Shown: positions 7,825 to 15,212 of the stretch, one piece after another
How positions within the stretch are numbered: position 1 is the first letter of the stretch
Layout: each line of letters opens with the position of its first letter
Source of the DNA: a virus
Direction: 5' to 3' (one strand)
DNA: 25,677 nucleotides
Virus record (IMG/VR): IMGVR_UViG_3300009610_000082
Location: 1-25,677 of that record
Made by a program: the position numbers and the translations under genes
The notes under the pieces: generated by a model
Databases searched by the model: none
What the model saw: only the letters and a program-made list of their open reading frames with translations
Told to the model about the DNA's origin: nothing

Positions 7825-9991
7825 GACCCTTGCCTCCAGTTGGGAACATCTCTGCTAAGTGCATATCCATCTCATGCCGCTGAGCCGAGTGTTGCATCTC
7901 TTGACCGAATTCTTGCCGCTTCAGCTGCGACTGGATGCCAGCCTGTTCCACCTGTCCAGCCACTTTCTGCTGCCCCAGTTCGCGATCCACCTGCCCCTTC
8001 TGTATGACTTGACGGAGCTTAACTTGGCCTTCTTGCTCCTTGAATCGGAGCTTCTGTTGACCTTCCTTCTCTTGCATCTGTAGCTTCTGTTGTCCTTCAG
8101 CAGCACGTTGTTCTCCCTCTTTCTCCATGAGCTTGAGTTCACCCTCGACCTTCTGCTCTTCAGGAGTAGGTTGCGGCTCGGGAGGATTGGCCAGCTGTTC
8201 CTCAAGCTGCTTAAAGGTCTTGTCCATCTCACCTTCAAACTTCTTACCAGTCTTGAATCCAGCGAGGGAGAACTGTAGGAGTCGCATGAGGAACGGGCCC
8301 ATGATAGGGTCGCCCTGCATGGTGGGGAGCACCTCTTTGAAGTAATTAGTGATAGTGGACATGTACTCCATCCGATCCTGCTTCTCGGCCTGGAAATCAA
8401 TGTCGCTAAGGGAATCTGACTCTACGCAGCAGCGGAGGAGGAAGTCAGGCTGCTTAATCAGCTGTAGCGCCTGCTGTACTAGCTCCTGATCCTCACCCAT
8501 AGCCTCTATCTGAGCGAGCTTAGCAATCTCCTGTATGTCGAAATGCTTGCGCATAATCTGCGCTTGAATGTCGAATACACTTGATGCGTACTGGACTACG
8601 TTCTTCTGCCGCTGTTGAATACGCATTGATGCATACTGTGTCTTGATCTTCTGTGCACCTAGCGTTTCGCTTGCCTTTGTCTGACCACGGATGATGTCCG
8701 ACATTCCCGTGACTTCGTAAATCTGATTCTTGATGTCTTCACGGTTACGGGTGAGTTGGTCGATGGTCTGTACGACCTGATCCAGCGGAACCCAGTCAAC
8801 TGCCCCTTTGATGCCTCCCCTCTCAGCGAACGCTGCCCACTGATCCACAGGGACCAGTTGGTTCTCGGCTGCGTTCGAGAGGACATTCGCGATCTGTGGG
8901 CTAGCCTTGTCATAGACGCCCACAAGTCGGCAAGCTCGGACAAGTAGCGAGATGCGGGTATTAATCTCATTGAGTTCCCGATACTGATCCTTAGCATAGT
9001 GGAAGTCGGGGACAGGTATATATTGGCCATTTGACACAGTCGATACGAGCGGGACTGGGCATGGGAAGAAGTCATCGAGTTCAAGGAAGTCCTCTTTCTC
9101 TTCAATTATCTTGTCGTAACCCTTGCTAACCCATATGACCACTTCCTTGGTCTTATCCCAGATTTCATAGATCACCGCTTGCTGCATGATCATGTTCTTG
9201 GACTGGACGGAGTTGTCATCCTTCTTGGGTTTGAAATCGAGCGGTATGTCCTTGCCCTTCTTGCCCCACCGCTTTACTAGCTGATCCCGGCTGAGGTACG
9301 TCTTGCGAGCGATCCACCTCACCTCGTCGTAGCAACGTGCGGGAGACCACAGCAAGTCCTCCCAATACACGTACTCATCCACGATACACTCAGAGACCAC
9401 CTCCCCATACTCAAGGCTCTCAGCTAGAGTCTGTTTCTCTGGCTTCTCCTGCGCCTCACCGTCTAGGTTCAGCCCCGCCGTCGGGTTGTATGACTCTGTC
9501 CCACCCGCATCCACAGTCTCCTTCTTGTTCTCGATCTCAGCGTAGTAGGTGTGCCAGCTTATACCAATGCCGGGTACCAACATGTCCTGCACTACGTTGG
9601 AGAGAAGCTCCGACATATGGAAATTGCGTCCATTGTGGGAGGTGATCGCCCGTTCCATGATCTGACACGCAACCCGGCCTATATCATCGTTCGAATCGCA
9701 GAACATGCGATCCACGGACACGGCGGGAGTCTGGTTGATCAGGGAAGTCTGGAGGATGTTGACGTTGGCGGGGAACAGATTGTACTTCCGTTCCATGCTA
9801 GTGTCAATACCTGAGATGTCCGACTCAGCTGACCGGAATTGCTGGGTGATCTTCCGACCTACACGGTGGAACTTGGTCAGCTCCTTCTCTGCAGCGGCAA
9901 TCTCGCCGATCCAGCGCAGATACTTGCCGCCTGTCTTACCCTCATCTTCCTTCAGACTTTCTATCTTGGTGTAGGATTCAGTAGCCATCAT
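7811..9991 (-). CDS. Portal protein
   Basis: At 726 residues this is in the size class of large P22-like podoviral portals. Features: a charged N-terminal region, R-K-Y-N-L-F-P-A-N-V-N near residue 70, a helical I-M-E-R-A-I segment, G-I-G-I-S-W-H-T-Y-Y, repeated W/Y-rich wing motifs, Y-R-E-L-N-E-I-N-T-R-I in the stem/helix region, and R-G-Q-T-K-A-S-E-T-L-G-A-Q. The last 120 residues are a long Q/E/K-rich coiled coil (barrel-like). It follows TerL directly, overlapping it by 14 bases. Two ATGs occur in tandem (9991 and 9988); AAGGGA is better spaced for 9988. It forms the dodecameric DNA channel of the procapsid. Confidence 0.92.
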   Translation of the reverse strand: MMATESYTKIESLKEDEGKTGGKYLRWIGEIAAAEKELTKFHRVGRKITQQFRSAESDISGIDTSMERKYNLFPANVNILQTSLINQTPAVSVDRMFCDSNDDIGRVACQIMERAITSHNGRNFHMSELLSNVVQDMLVPGIGISWHTYYAEIENKKETVDAGGTESYNPTAGLNLDGEAQEKPEKQTLAESLEYGEVVSECIVDEYVYWEDLLWSPARCYDEVRWIARKTYLSRDQLVKRWGKKGKDIPLDFKPKKDDNSVQSKNMIMQQAVIYEIWDKTKEVVIWVSKGYDKIIEEKEDFLELDDFFPCPVPLVSTVSNGQYIPVPDFHYAKDQYRELNEINTRISLLVRACRLVGVYDKASPQIANVLSNAAENQLVPVDQWAAFAERGGIKGAVDWVPLDQVVQTIDQLTRNREDIKNQIYEVTGMSDIIRGQTKASETLGAQKIKTQYASMRIQQRQKNVVQYASSVFDIQAQIMRKHFDIQEIAKLAQIEAMGEDQELVQQALQLIKQPDFLLRCCVESDSLSDIDFQAEKQDRMEYMSTITNYFKEVLPTMQGDPIMGPFLMRLLQFSLAGFKTGKKFEGEMDKTFKQLEEQLANPPEPQPTPEEQKVEGELKLMEKEGEQRAAEGQQKLQMQEKEGQQKLRFKEQEGQVKLRQVIQKGQVDRELGQQKVAGQVEQAGIQSQLKRQEFGQEMQHSAQRHEMDMHLAEMFPTGGKGHDKA

Positions 9992-11312
9992 TGTCCCTTA
10001 GCATCGGATTGGTGTTCCGATTGGTGAACAAATCTTCAAGGTTGAACGCATATGTCGCGCCCTTCTCACCTCTAAGATGTTCGGGGAGAATGAGGTTGGA
10101 CTTCACGGGTTGTAAATTCGTAAAGACAACGCCCAAATACCTGAAAGCATCTGCAATGTGGGAAGACCAGTCATGTACTGGCCGATCCCGGTAGCAAGCC
10201 AACTTCTCATCCCATTCCCTGCGGTAGGACTTCATCGCCTCGATGGCACTAGAACAGAGAGGTTGATTCCAATAAACGAATGGGAGTAATTTCCGTGCCG
10301 AACTGATCCCATCTCGCAATTTATGGTCCGGTACAAGTTTGGGATGATACCCTCTTCTGAAAGTTTGTTCGACAATGCTTCGGCCAGTTTGAAGGTTCTT
10401 AGCCTTGGCGTCGTGCGGGAGATACACGTCACGTACGTCACGAGATTCCATTTCGTCCAAATACACGTCCCACTCTTGCTCGTTGTTGGAGTAGACTTCA
10501 TTAATAAGGATTCCAGACGGTCCTCTCTGAAAGAAGATAAGTACAGTATCGTCTGTGTATCCAAGATCAGTAATGACATCGACAGGAAGGTTGGGGTCCT
10601 GTGCAAACTCGCTAACTCTGCCCTCCTTTTCGGCCAACTCCATTTCTGCGCCATAGATCGCTCCCTTCAGCGCAGCGTCGAAGCTGCATTCATACTCTTG
10701 CTGGTAATCTGATTCATCCATCATCGAACGAATCAGAGCCAACTCGTCCTTGGGAATGATCCCGGACTCGCTGGCTTTCAGCATCAATGTGTAAGCTTTT
10801 GGGTCTGCCTTTGATCGGTTGTATGAATCATAGAAGTGATTCTTGCCACGGGGAGTGCCCATCTTGACCAACCAGCCCTGTCGATCCGACAAGCAGGGCA
10901 TAATGACCTGCGACACCATAGTCGGCCGCATAAGGGGGAACTCATCAAGTATTGCACCGTCCAAATAGATGCCCCGAAGAGCATCAGCATTCTCGGATCC
11001 AAGTAGGTATATCTTGGCTTCATTCTTCAGGGTGACTCGAAGTTCTGATTCGTGGGTTTGTTCGATAAGGGGCGCTGCGTATTCTTTGGTATACTCCCAA
11101 GCAATTCTCTTTGCCATTTGGTAAGTGGGAGCAATGTAAGCAAGTTGCGGTCGCTTAAGTTGGCACTCAAGGGCACCAATGATGAGGTCATTAACAGCTG
11201 CCACTGTCTTCCCCGCCCGTCGATGACATACCAGATCAGAGAAGCGGGCTTTTCTGTTGTGGAAGGGGAGGAAGGCTCCACGGGGCTCATATTTGAGCTG
11301 TATCTTTGACAT
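9978..11312 (-). CDS. terL: Terminase large subunit
   Basis: A 444-residue packaging ATPase-nuclease. A Walker A-type C-H-R-R-A-G-K-T lies at residues 29-36, with the preceding R-F-S-D-L-V strand, and Walker B Y-L-D-G-A-I-L-D-E-F at about 116-125, followed by a T-P-R-G-K-N-H coupling motif. The C-terminal nuclease half has I-T-D-L-G-Y-T-D-D as the first acidic cluster, a H-D-A-K segment, and the D-W-S-S-H-I-A-D-A-F-R segment with catalytic acids. This is the P22/Sf6 type of headful packaging enzyme. Start ATG overlaps the upstream stop as TAATG, and no strong ribosome-binding site is seen, so translation is probably coupled to the zincin-like gene upstream. Confidence 0.95.
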   Translation of the reverse strand: MSKIQLKYEPRGAFLPFHNRKARFSDLVCHRRAGKTVAAVNDLIIGALECQLKRPQLAYIAPTYQMAKRIAWEYTKEYAAPLIEQTHESELRVTLKNEAKIYLLGSENADALRGIYLDGAILDEFPLMRPTMVSQVIMPCLSDRQGWLVKMGTPRGKNHFYDSYNRSKADPKAYTLMLKASESGIIPKDELALIRSMMDESDYQQEYECSFDAALKGAIYGAEMELAEKEGRVSEFAQDPNLPVDVITDLGYTDDTVLIFFQRGPSGILINEVYSNNEQEWDVYLDEMESRDVRDVYLPHDAKAKNLQTGRSIVEQTFRRGYHPKLVPDHKLRDGISSARKLLPFVYWNQPLCSSAIEAMKSYRREWDEKLACYRDRPVHDWSSHIADAFRYLGVVFTNLQPVKSNLILPEHLRGEKGATYAFNLEDLFTNRNTNPMLRDNDGY

Positions 11313-12328
11313 TAAGCGCCAAGATATGGGTAGAAGTTGGTCTGCTCTGCTGGATCAAGGTCCATAGCACCAGCACGGGTGTTCGGACGAGCCGCAGCAC
11401 GCTGTTCTGGAGTCCAGTCCTTACGTGCCTCTACAGTGCGAGCCTCAGTTTCACCTTTATTCCTCTTGTAGAGCTTCATGGCCTCTTCCTCAATGGCCTT
11501 CTCCCCAGCACCCTTCATCTGAGCCCTTAATTTGTCGGCAATTGGCTTGTAGTCTGATCCTGGATCAAACCCTTCCGAATGCTGTATCGCATGTTGCATT
11601 TCATGGAGCAAAGTTGACCGAATGCTATCCTTGGGGTTCCTCACACCGATTTCCTGCTCGTAATCACCCGTAGCCTTGTTCAATTTGGACTTAAACACGC
11701 CTTCAGGTTTCACATCTGAGTTATGCAACTTGACTTTGTACTTCCGCATCTCAGGATATGCCTGGAAAAACTCAGGATGGTCGATTGCATCTTCCAAGTT
11801 ACCAGACCATGTCTTCTTCTTGCCAAAATCGGCCTTCACAACGGCCTTTGAGTCATCAATTTCCCACTTCATGTGCTGACTCTTGTAGTTCATACCACTG
11901 TATGGCTTCGAATTAGTGGGAGTATCCTGATACATACCCATTTCTTTCCAGACTGAGTCAGGACTGTCTTCAGGACCGCTTGCTCGCTTGAGCCTCTGCT
12001 CGGCTGCATCCATTGTAGCGCGCTTGCCAGGTACGTTCATGGCCCCTCTCGCCCCAGCAATCAACTCATTTGCTGGCTTACGCAGAGCCTTAACAAGTCT
12101 AGTACCTGGGATGAGGCCAGCAACGCCCTCGGCCAGTCCTGAAACGTCACCTTCATTCCACGCCCTCGCAATGTCCCTGCCTGCCATTGCTTGACCCACG
12201 CCGGGGGCCAGCCCGAGAATGCCCTGCGTTAGTGAGTCACCCCACCCTTCCTCAGGTTGCTGACTTAGTGATGTGTACTGATCAAACTTCCTACGAAGCA
12301 AGTCTGGTACATAGTCCATAACTGGCAT
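11312..12328 (-). CDS. Zincin-like (HEMQH) phage polyvalent-type protein
   Basis: A 338-residue protein. Residues about 238-254 contain T-L-L-H-E-M-Q-H-A-I-Q-H, an HExxH zinc-metallopeptidase motif (H242, E243, H246), followed about 45 residues later by G-E-T-E-A-R, which could provide the third metal ligand. This pairing is known from metallopeptidase-like domains in phage polyvalent proteins. The N-terminal 100 residues are glycine/alanine-rich with A-G-L-I-P-G-type turns, as seen in ejected or membrane-interacting virion proteins. It sits directly upstream of terL, where no capsid protease is otherwise visible. A prohead protease, an ejected protein or a tail-associated hydrolase are possible roles. 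Confidence 0.8.
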   Translation of the reverse strand: MPVMDYVPDLLRRKFDQYTSLSQQPEEGWGDSLTQGILGLAPGVGQAMAGRDIARAWNEGDVSGLAEGVAGLIPGTRLVKALRKPANELIAGARGAMNVPGKRATMDAAEQRLKRASGPEDSPDSVWKEMGMYQDTPTNSKPYSGMNYKSQHMKWEIDDSKAVVKADFGKKKTWSGNLEDAIDHPEFFQAYPEMRKYKVKLHNSDVKPEGVFKSKLNKATGDYEQEIGVRNPKDSIRSTLLHEMQHAIQHSEGFDPGSDYKPIADKLRAQMKGAGEKAIEEEAMKLYKRNKGETEARTVEARKDWTPEQRAAARPNTRAGAMDLDPAEQTNFYPYLGA

Positions 12329-12331
12329 GAC

Positions 12332-12577
12332 TTACTCCAGCCCACCCCATTTGTCAAATGCATCAGCAAGTGAGGACTTGATAGAGTCTCCAGGATATGC
12401 CTGTTTCTTCTTGGGAGCAGTGGGTTCGCCGGGAGAGGCTGATGGGGGCGGTGCGGGAGACTTCTTCACTACTGTGACTGAGTCCTTGTCGCTCTTAAGC
12501 GGGTTGCGCAAGGTGTCTACAATACGACCCTTGTACGCCTTGTTCATCTGCATATACTCTTCTGTGTCGTCAGCCAT
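12332..12577 (-). CDS. Small conserved packaging-region protein
   Basis: An 81-residue product from the ATG at 12577 with GGAG nine bases upstream; the longer in-frame extension is unlikely because it lies over the upstream gene. It is lysine- and proline-rich in the middle (K-K-S-P-A-P-P-P-S-A-S-P) and ends D-A-F-D-K-W-G-G-L-E. It overlaps the end of the upstream gene by eight bases and ends three bases before the zincin-like gene. No recognised domain. Position near terL makes a packaging or head-assembly accessory possible, not shown. Confidence 0.65.
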   Translation of the reverse strand: MADDTEEYMQMNKAYKGRIVDTLRNPLKSDKDSVTVVKKSPAPPPSASPGEPTAPKKKQAYPGDSIKSSLADAFDKWGGLE

Positions 12578-12953
12578 TGCTAGGCTCCACGTCGATAACT
12601 TGCGAGGGCGACTTGCCCGATGTGTCTCGTGTATTAAGCCAACTGAGCTCGACCTTGATCGCACCGCCATCCAGACCAGTTACCTGCGCGGGGATCAACT
12701 TCGAGTACAGCTGGTAAAACTTGTCCGGATTAGCGTGAGCCCAATGAGCCAGTCGGGGGATTCCACCGATGAGCTCAAATGCATGCTGAAACTGTAGCCT
12801 GACGTTCCTGGTCTTAGTGTAGGCCGGCAGACGGGGAGCCTTGGCCAGTTCCGCTAGGTTGTCCTCAACCTCGTAGATGCCTGGTGTAATCGGCCCTTCA
12901 TCGACCTCAGTGTTGAGGGCAGCTACTTGGCTGCTAGGGCTGGTTTCCGGCAT
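12570..12953 (-). CDS. Candidate small terminase-type or packaging-region protein
   Basis: From the ATG at 12953 this is 127 residues. The frame is open further up to an ATG at 13022, but that would overlap most of the gene upstream. Core: Q-F-Q-H-A-F-E-L-I-G-G-I-P-R-L-A-H-W-A, then N-P-D-K-F-Y-Q-L-Y-S-K-L-I-P-A-Q, a pattern I associate with a phage protein family encoded just upstream of terL that looks like a helix-turn-helix followed by an oligomerisation helix; this would fit a small terminase. That function is inference from position. The start is uncertain: only a weak GGA lies upstream. Confidence 0.65.
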   Translation of the reverse strand: MPETSPSSQVAALNTEVDEGPITPGIYEVEDNLAELAKAPRLPAYTKTRNVRLQFQHAFELIGGIPRLAHWAHANPDKFYQLYSKLIPAQVTGLDGGAIKVELSWLNTRDTSGKSPSQVIDVEPSNG

Positions 12954-13158
12954 TGGGAGGGAGTCCGTTGGTGAAGAAAGTGCCTCTGGCCTGCGATCCC
13001 TTGCCCAACTCGTACACGCCATCTACTGGCTGTACTAGGTCAAAGGCAAAATCAGTCTGCTCTGAGTACGCCTGGCTCTGAGCCTGCGCATTGAGCCACA
13101 GCTCAACCTGTAGTGGGGAGGATGGCTGTCCTGCGTCTTGATTATTCGGGTTGGGCAT
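12934..13158 (-). CDS. Small hypothetical protein
   Basis: A 74-residue polar protein rich in Gln, Asn and Pro at the N-terminus, with a Y-E-L-G-K-G segment near the end. The ATG at 13158 overlaps the upstream stop as TAATG and has AGAGGT five bases upstream. It overlaps the next gene by about 20 bases. No domain recognised; presence is supported by coupling, ribosome-binding site and operon position. Confidence 0.6.
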   Translation of the reverse strand: MPNPNNQDAGQPSSPLQVELWLNAQAQSQAYSEQTDFAFDLVQPVDGVYELGKGSQARGTFFTNGLPPNAGNQP

Positions 13159-13859
13159 TAGTACCTCTGTACTTGCGGCCCCGCTGTACCCATTCCTCCA
13201 CCTCCACGGAGGGCACCGGCCATGGCCTGAGGGTTCTGAATTTGCTGCCGAGCTGCTTGAGCCCCCTGCATACCACCCATGGAAGTCTGTCCCGGAGGTC
13301 CACCAGAGGCGCCAATGGTACCATACGGGGATGCTCCACTGGCCATCTGTCCTTGTTGGGACGCATAGGCATTCTGCCCTGATTGGCCAACGTTGCCTGG
13401 GGTAAACATACCACCGGCACCTGGTTGGGGAGCACCCTGCGGGCCTCTCTGCATAGCATTCTGCAGTTGACCCTGAGCTGAATTCATACTACCGATCTGT
13501 GCCGAGGCCCCTGGACTCATGCCCGACTGCATTCCGCCCATGGCCTGCTTTTGCGCCATGCCTGAGTTGAAGGCATTTTTCTGGGCCATAGCCTGTGCCT
13601 GCCCGCCCATCGCTTGAGCTCGCTGCATAGAGTTGCCCTGGGAGAACCTTGGGTCAGGTTGTGGCGTGCGGGAGGCCATCTGCGGCATGGCCTGGAATGG
13701 GGAGTTAAAACTGCCTTGACTGCCTTGTTGCGGTGGGCGCATAGCTGATTGCGCACTCGCGTAACGATTGGCCAGGGAGGGTGCTTGCTGGGCCTGCTGC
13801 GGCCTCTGAAGTTGTCCGCCGATTCCTTGCGCTGCTGTAGCTGCTTGAGCCCAGGTCAT
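13158..13859 (-). CDS. Low-complexity Q/G/M/A-rich protein
   Basis: A 233-residue protein beginning MTWAQAATAAQG and composed almost entirely of Gln, Gly, Met, Ala, Pro and Ser, with repeated motifs such as A-Q-A-M-G-G-Q, Q-A-M-G-G-M-Q and a second A-Q-A-M. No charged core or membrane segment. TGGAGAAG precedes the ATG, which abuts the holin-like gene's TAA. Its MTWA start resembles that of the gene at 1-562. Such disordered proteins occur in virions as ejected or tail-associated components; function unknown. Confidence 0.65.
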   Translation of the reverse strand: MTWAQAATAAQGIGGQLQRPQQAQQAPSLANRYASAQSAMRPPQQGSQGSFNSPFQAMPQMASRTPQPDPRFSQGNSMQRAQAMGGQAQAMAQKNAFNSGMAQKQAMGGMQSGMSPGASAQIGSMNSAQGQLQNAMQRGPQGAPQPGAGGMFTPGNVGQSGQNAYASQQGQMASGASPYGTIGASGGPPGQTSMGGMQGAQAARQQIQNPQAMAGALRGGGGMGTAGPQVQRY

Positions 13860-14063
13860 TTAGCTTCTCCACTTGAGTGCTGGGGCAGTGCCCGTCAGCA
13901 CGCCAATTAGGTAGACGACAGTGAGGAGGATGATGAGTCCACGGATCACCTTATTGAACGGCTCCTCCAGCCCTATGGCTCCAACGCCCCACCACAGGAG
14001 ATAGAAGATGAGCCCTACCAGGACTAGCGTGACGATTATGGCGACTAGCGAGCTGAAGTCCAT
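13860..14063 (-). CDS. Small membrane protein, holin-like
   Basis: A 67-residue protein with two strong transmembrane segments, about residues 5-27 (L-V-A-I-I-V-T-L-V-L-V-G-L-I-F-Y-L-L-W) and 40-60 (V-I-R-G-L-I-I-L-L-T-V-V-Y-L-I-G), separated by a short charged loop with E-E-P-F-N-K. Class II holins have this size and topology, but similar small membrane proteins of unknown role are also widespread in bacteria and phages. TAAGGT lies eight bases before the ATG. No endolysin is visible in this window, so the lysis role is inference. Confidence 0.7.
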   Translation of the reverse strand: MDFSSLVAIIVTLVLVGLIFYLLWWGVGAIGLEEPFNKVIRGLIILLTVVYLIGVLTGTAPALKWRS

Positions 14064-14065
14064 GG

Positions 14066-14257
14066 TCAGACCTTAGGTGGTTCAGGTTCACCACCCTCGC
14101 CCAGCTGGTAGACCTTGACTGGGGGAGCCTCTTTTGGTGCTGGTACAGATTTGCTGTACTTCTCGTTGTCTTTATCGGCCTGCTTCTCCTGTTCCTTGGT
14201 GCTTTGTACTTGTGTCTTGGGGACTGGAGCGTAGGTGTCTTCGTTCTTAGTGGTCAT
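14066..14257 (-). CDS. Small hydrophilic protein, first gene of the late operon
   Basis: A 63-residue, strongly charged, Pro/Lys/Glu-rich protein without hydrophobic segment (K-E-Q-E-K-Q-A-D-K-D-N-E-K-Y). AAGGAGAT lies five bases upstream of the ATG, the best ribosome-binding site in the operon. It is the first gene behind the TTTACT-type promoter at 14293-14321. No family recognised; probably disordered. Confidence 0.65.
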   Translation of the reverse strand: MTTKNEDTYAPVPKTQVQSTKEQEKQADKDNEKYSKSVPAPKEAPPVKVYQLGEGGEPEPPKV

Positions 14258-14292
14258 TGCGATCTCCTTGGAGATGATGGCTGTACGAGTAT

Positions 14293-14321
14293 AGTTTAGC
14301 GTATCTCAGCCTGTAAGTAAA
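14293..14321 (-). promoter_or_regulatory. Late (minus-strand) operon promoter
   Basis: Read on the minus strand: -35 TTTACT at 14321-14316, 17-bp spacer, -10 TAAACT at 14298-14293, leaving a leader of roughly 30 bases before the first late gene. The -35 and its surroundings (CTTTACTTACAG) match promoters at 17023, 19752 and 7482. Confidence 0.6.
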
Positions 14322-14451
14322 GAGAAATCGTATGAATCGCCTGAGCCGGGTATCTTCCACTGAGAATGGGCATGTATGCATATACAGTAGCCTGAGAACC
14401 GCATGTATGCATATACTACGGTGTACCCCAAAACCTTGCGCCCGGGGGGTG
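14322..14451. repeat. Intergenic stretch with two 16-bp direct repeats
   Basis: GCATGTATGCATATAC occurs exactly at 14370-14385 and 14401-14416, a 31-bp period; CTGAGAA precedes both copies. The core TATGCATA is palindromic, so each copy could bind a dimer. The repeats sit upstream of the late promoter and just left of the CA/TG-free tract. A C/G-rich run follows at 14440-14460. No gene seen. Confidence 0.6.
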
Positions 14452-14465
14452 GCCCCGCCGCTTCG

Positions 14466-14535
14466 AGCCGACGAGCGGTTAACCCCTTAATTATAAAGGG
14501 AAAATTCTCTAAAACTAGCCGACGAACGGTTAACC
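14466..14535. repeat. 19-bp direct repeat pair around CCCTTAATT element
   Basis: AGCCGACGARCGGTTAACC occurs at 14466-14484 and 14517-14535 with one mismatch, 51 bp apart. Between them lies CCCTTAATTATAAAGGG, a stem-loop that resembles the CCCTTAATTCTAAAGG element at 16204-16219 upstream of the paralogous gene. The second repeat overlaps the -35 region of the promoter at 14554. Operator or origin function is possible. Confidence 0.6.
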
Positions 14536-14559
14536 TAGATTCTCTAGAGCGCGTATAAT
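14531..14559 (+). promoter_or_regulatory. Promoter for the CA/TG-free genes
   Basis: A perfect -10 TATAAT lies at 14554-14559, with TAACCT (14531-14536, 17-bp spacer) or TTAACC (18-bp spacer) as the -35. The layout copies that of the promoter at 16371-16399. A palindrome TAACTAG-6-CTAGTTA at 14576-14595 lies in the leader. Confidence 0.55.
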
Positions 14560-14627
14560 CTCTATATCGGATAGGTAACTAGATACCTCTAGTTAGTAAC
14601 CCTAGGCCCGATACTTAGGAGAGATCT

Positions 14628-15017
14628 ATTAAGAAAACGCCCGCTCCCGTTTCTAAGTCCGGCCCTCGCTTCGCGAAGGTTAACGGAGTCGCTCGCGAGT
14701 TCGGCGAGAGGAATCCCCTTAAGGGTAATAAAGCTACCCGAAAGGCTACTCTAGTTCCTTCCGGCGTCGAGGTCGACGTAGTTATTATCGCGGCTAGAGA
14801 GTTCGCGGAAAATCGGATTTGGGTTAAGCTCCCGTCCGGAGTCGTAGGTAGAATCCTCGTACCTTCCGGAGTCGATCTTTCCGGAAAGCTCGAAATCGAG
14901 GAAGTTCTCGGTTCGATCCGGTACGAGCGAGAGCGTCTACGCCCGCCGATCCCGCGTAAGCGCGCCGATAGCCCGGTAGTCCCGGACGAAGTTAAGAAGG
15001 ACGCTTCCGAAGTTTAA
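14628..15017 (+). CDS. CA/TG-free paralogue of the 16447 protein, no NTG start (ATT proposed)
   Basis: A 129-residue open frame with no ATG, GTG, TTG or CTG anywhere in frame. AGGAGAG at 14617-14623 precedes ATT at 14628, and an in-frame TAG at 14616 rules out a longer frame. The product aligns with the 16447-16935 protein from V-N-G onward: V-V-I-I-A-A-R-E-F-A-E-N-R-I-W-V-K-L-P against V-V-I-I-P-A-R-E-F-A-D-T-R-V-W-I-Q-L-P, then G-S-I-R-Y-E-R-E against G-S-I-K-Y-E-R-E. It has no Cys, His, Met or Gln and a single Trp. Function unknown, as for its homologue: small, beta-rich centre, basic ends. The frame is intact and homology strongly supports translation; the ATT start is inferred by alignment with the homologue's ATG. 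Confidence 0.75.
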   Translation: MKKTPAPVSKSGPRFAKVNGVAREFGERNPLKGNKATRKATLVPSGVEVDVVIIAAREFAENRIWVKLPSGVVGRILVPSGVDLSGKLEIEEVLGSIRYERERLRPPIPRKRADSPVVPDEVKKDASEV

Positions 15018-15026
15018 CTAGAGAGG

Positions 15027-15050
15027 CTAGCCCGGCGAAAGCCGGGCTAG
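15027..15050 (+). terminator. Hairpin after the first CA/TG-free gene
   Basis: CTAGCCCGGC-GAAA-GCCGGGCTAG: a perfect 10-bp stem closed by a GAAA tetraloop, ten bases after the stop. No T-run follows (AAAGAAAA), so it may be a processing or stability hairpin rather than a strong terminator. Confidence 0.6.
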
Positions 15051-15057
15051 AAAGAAA

Positions 15058-15207
15058 ATAGATATTACCTATAGAATCCCGATCGGCCCCTTCGAGCTAG
15101 ACGTTCTCGTAAACCTCGGTTCGATAGTTACGGTTCTCCCGAACGGCGAGCGGATCGTTCTAGACTTTATCCCGGACGAAGCGCCGACCGCCGCGACGCT
15201 TAACTAG
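15058..15207 (+). CDS. Second CA/TG-free small open frame (ATA or ATT start)
   Basis: A 49-residue frame without any NTG codon, ending at TAG 15205-15207. Candidate starts are ATA at 15058 or ATT at 15064; the upstream sequence GAAAGAAAA is purine-rich but not a strong ribosome-binding site. The product begins I-D-I-T-Y-R, which resembles M-Q-I-T-F-K of the minus-strand gene at 15717, and both have a C-T-A-G followed by purines and AATA in front. The rest contains V-T-V-L-P-N-G-E-R-I-V-L-D-F-I-P, a small beta-like pattern. It is followed at once by a terminator hairpin. Small size and lack of a standard start make it less certain than the first frame. Confidence 0.5.
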   Translation: MDITYRIPIGPFELDVLVNLGSIVTVLPNGERIVLDFIPDEAPTAATLN

Positions 15208-15212
15208 AAAGG

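Noticed and set aside
8659-9105. Alternative frame inside the portal gene
   Set aside because: Same strand, different frame, within a clearly conserved portal region, with no ribosome-binding site.
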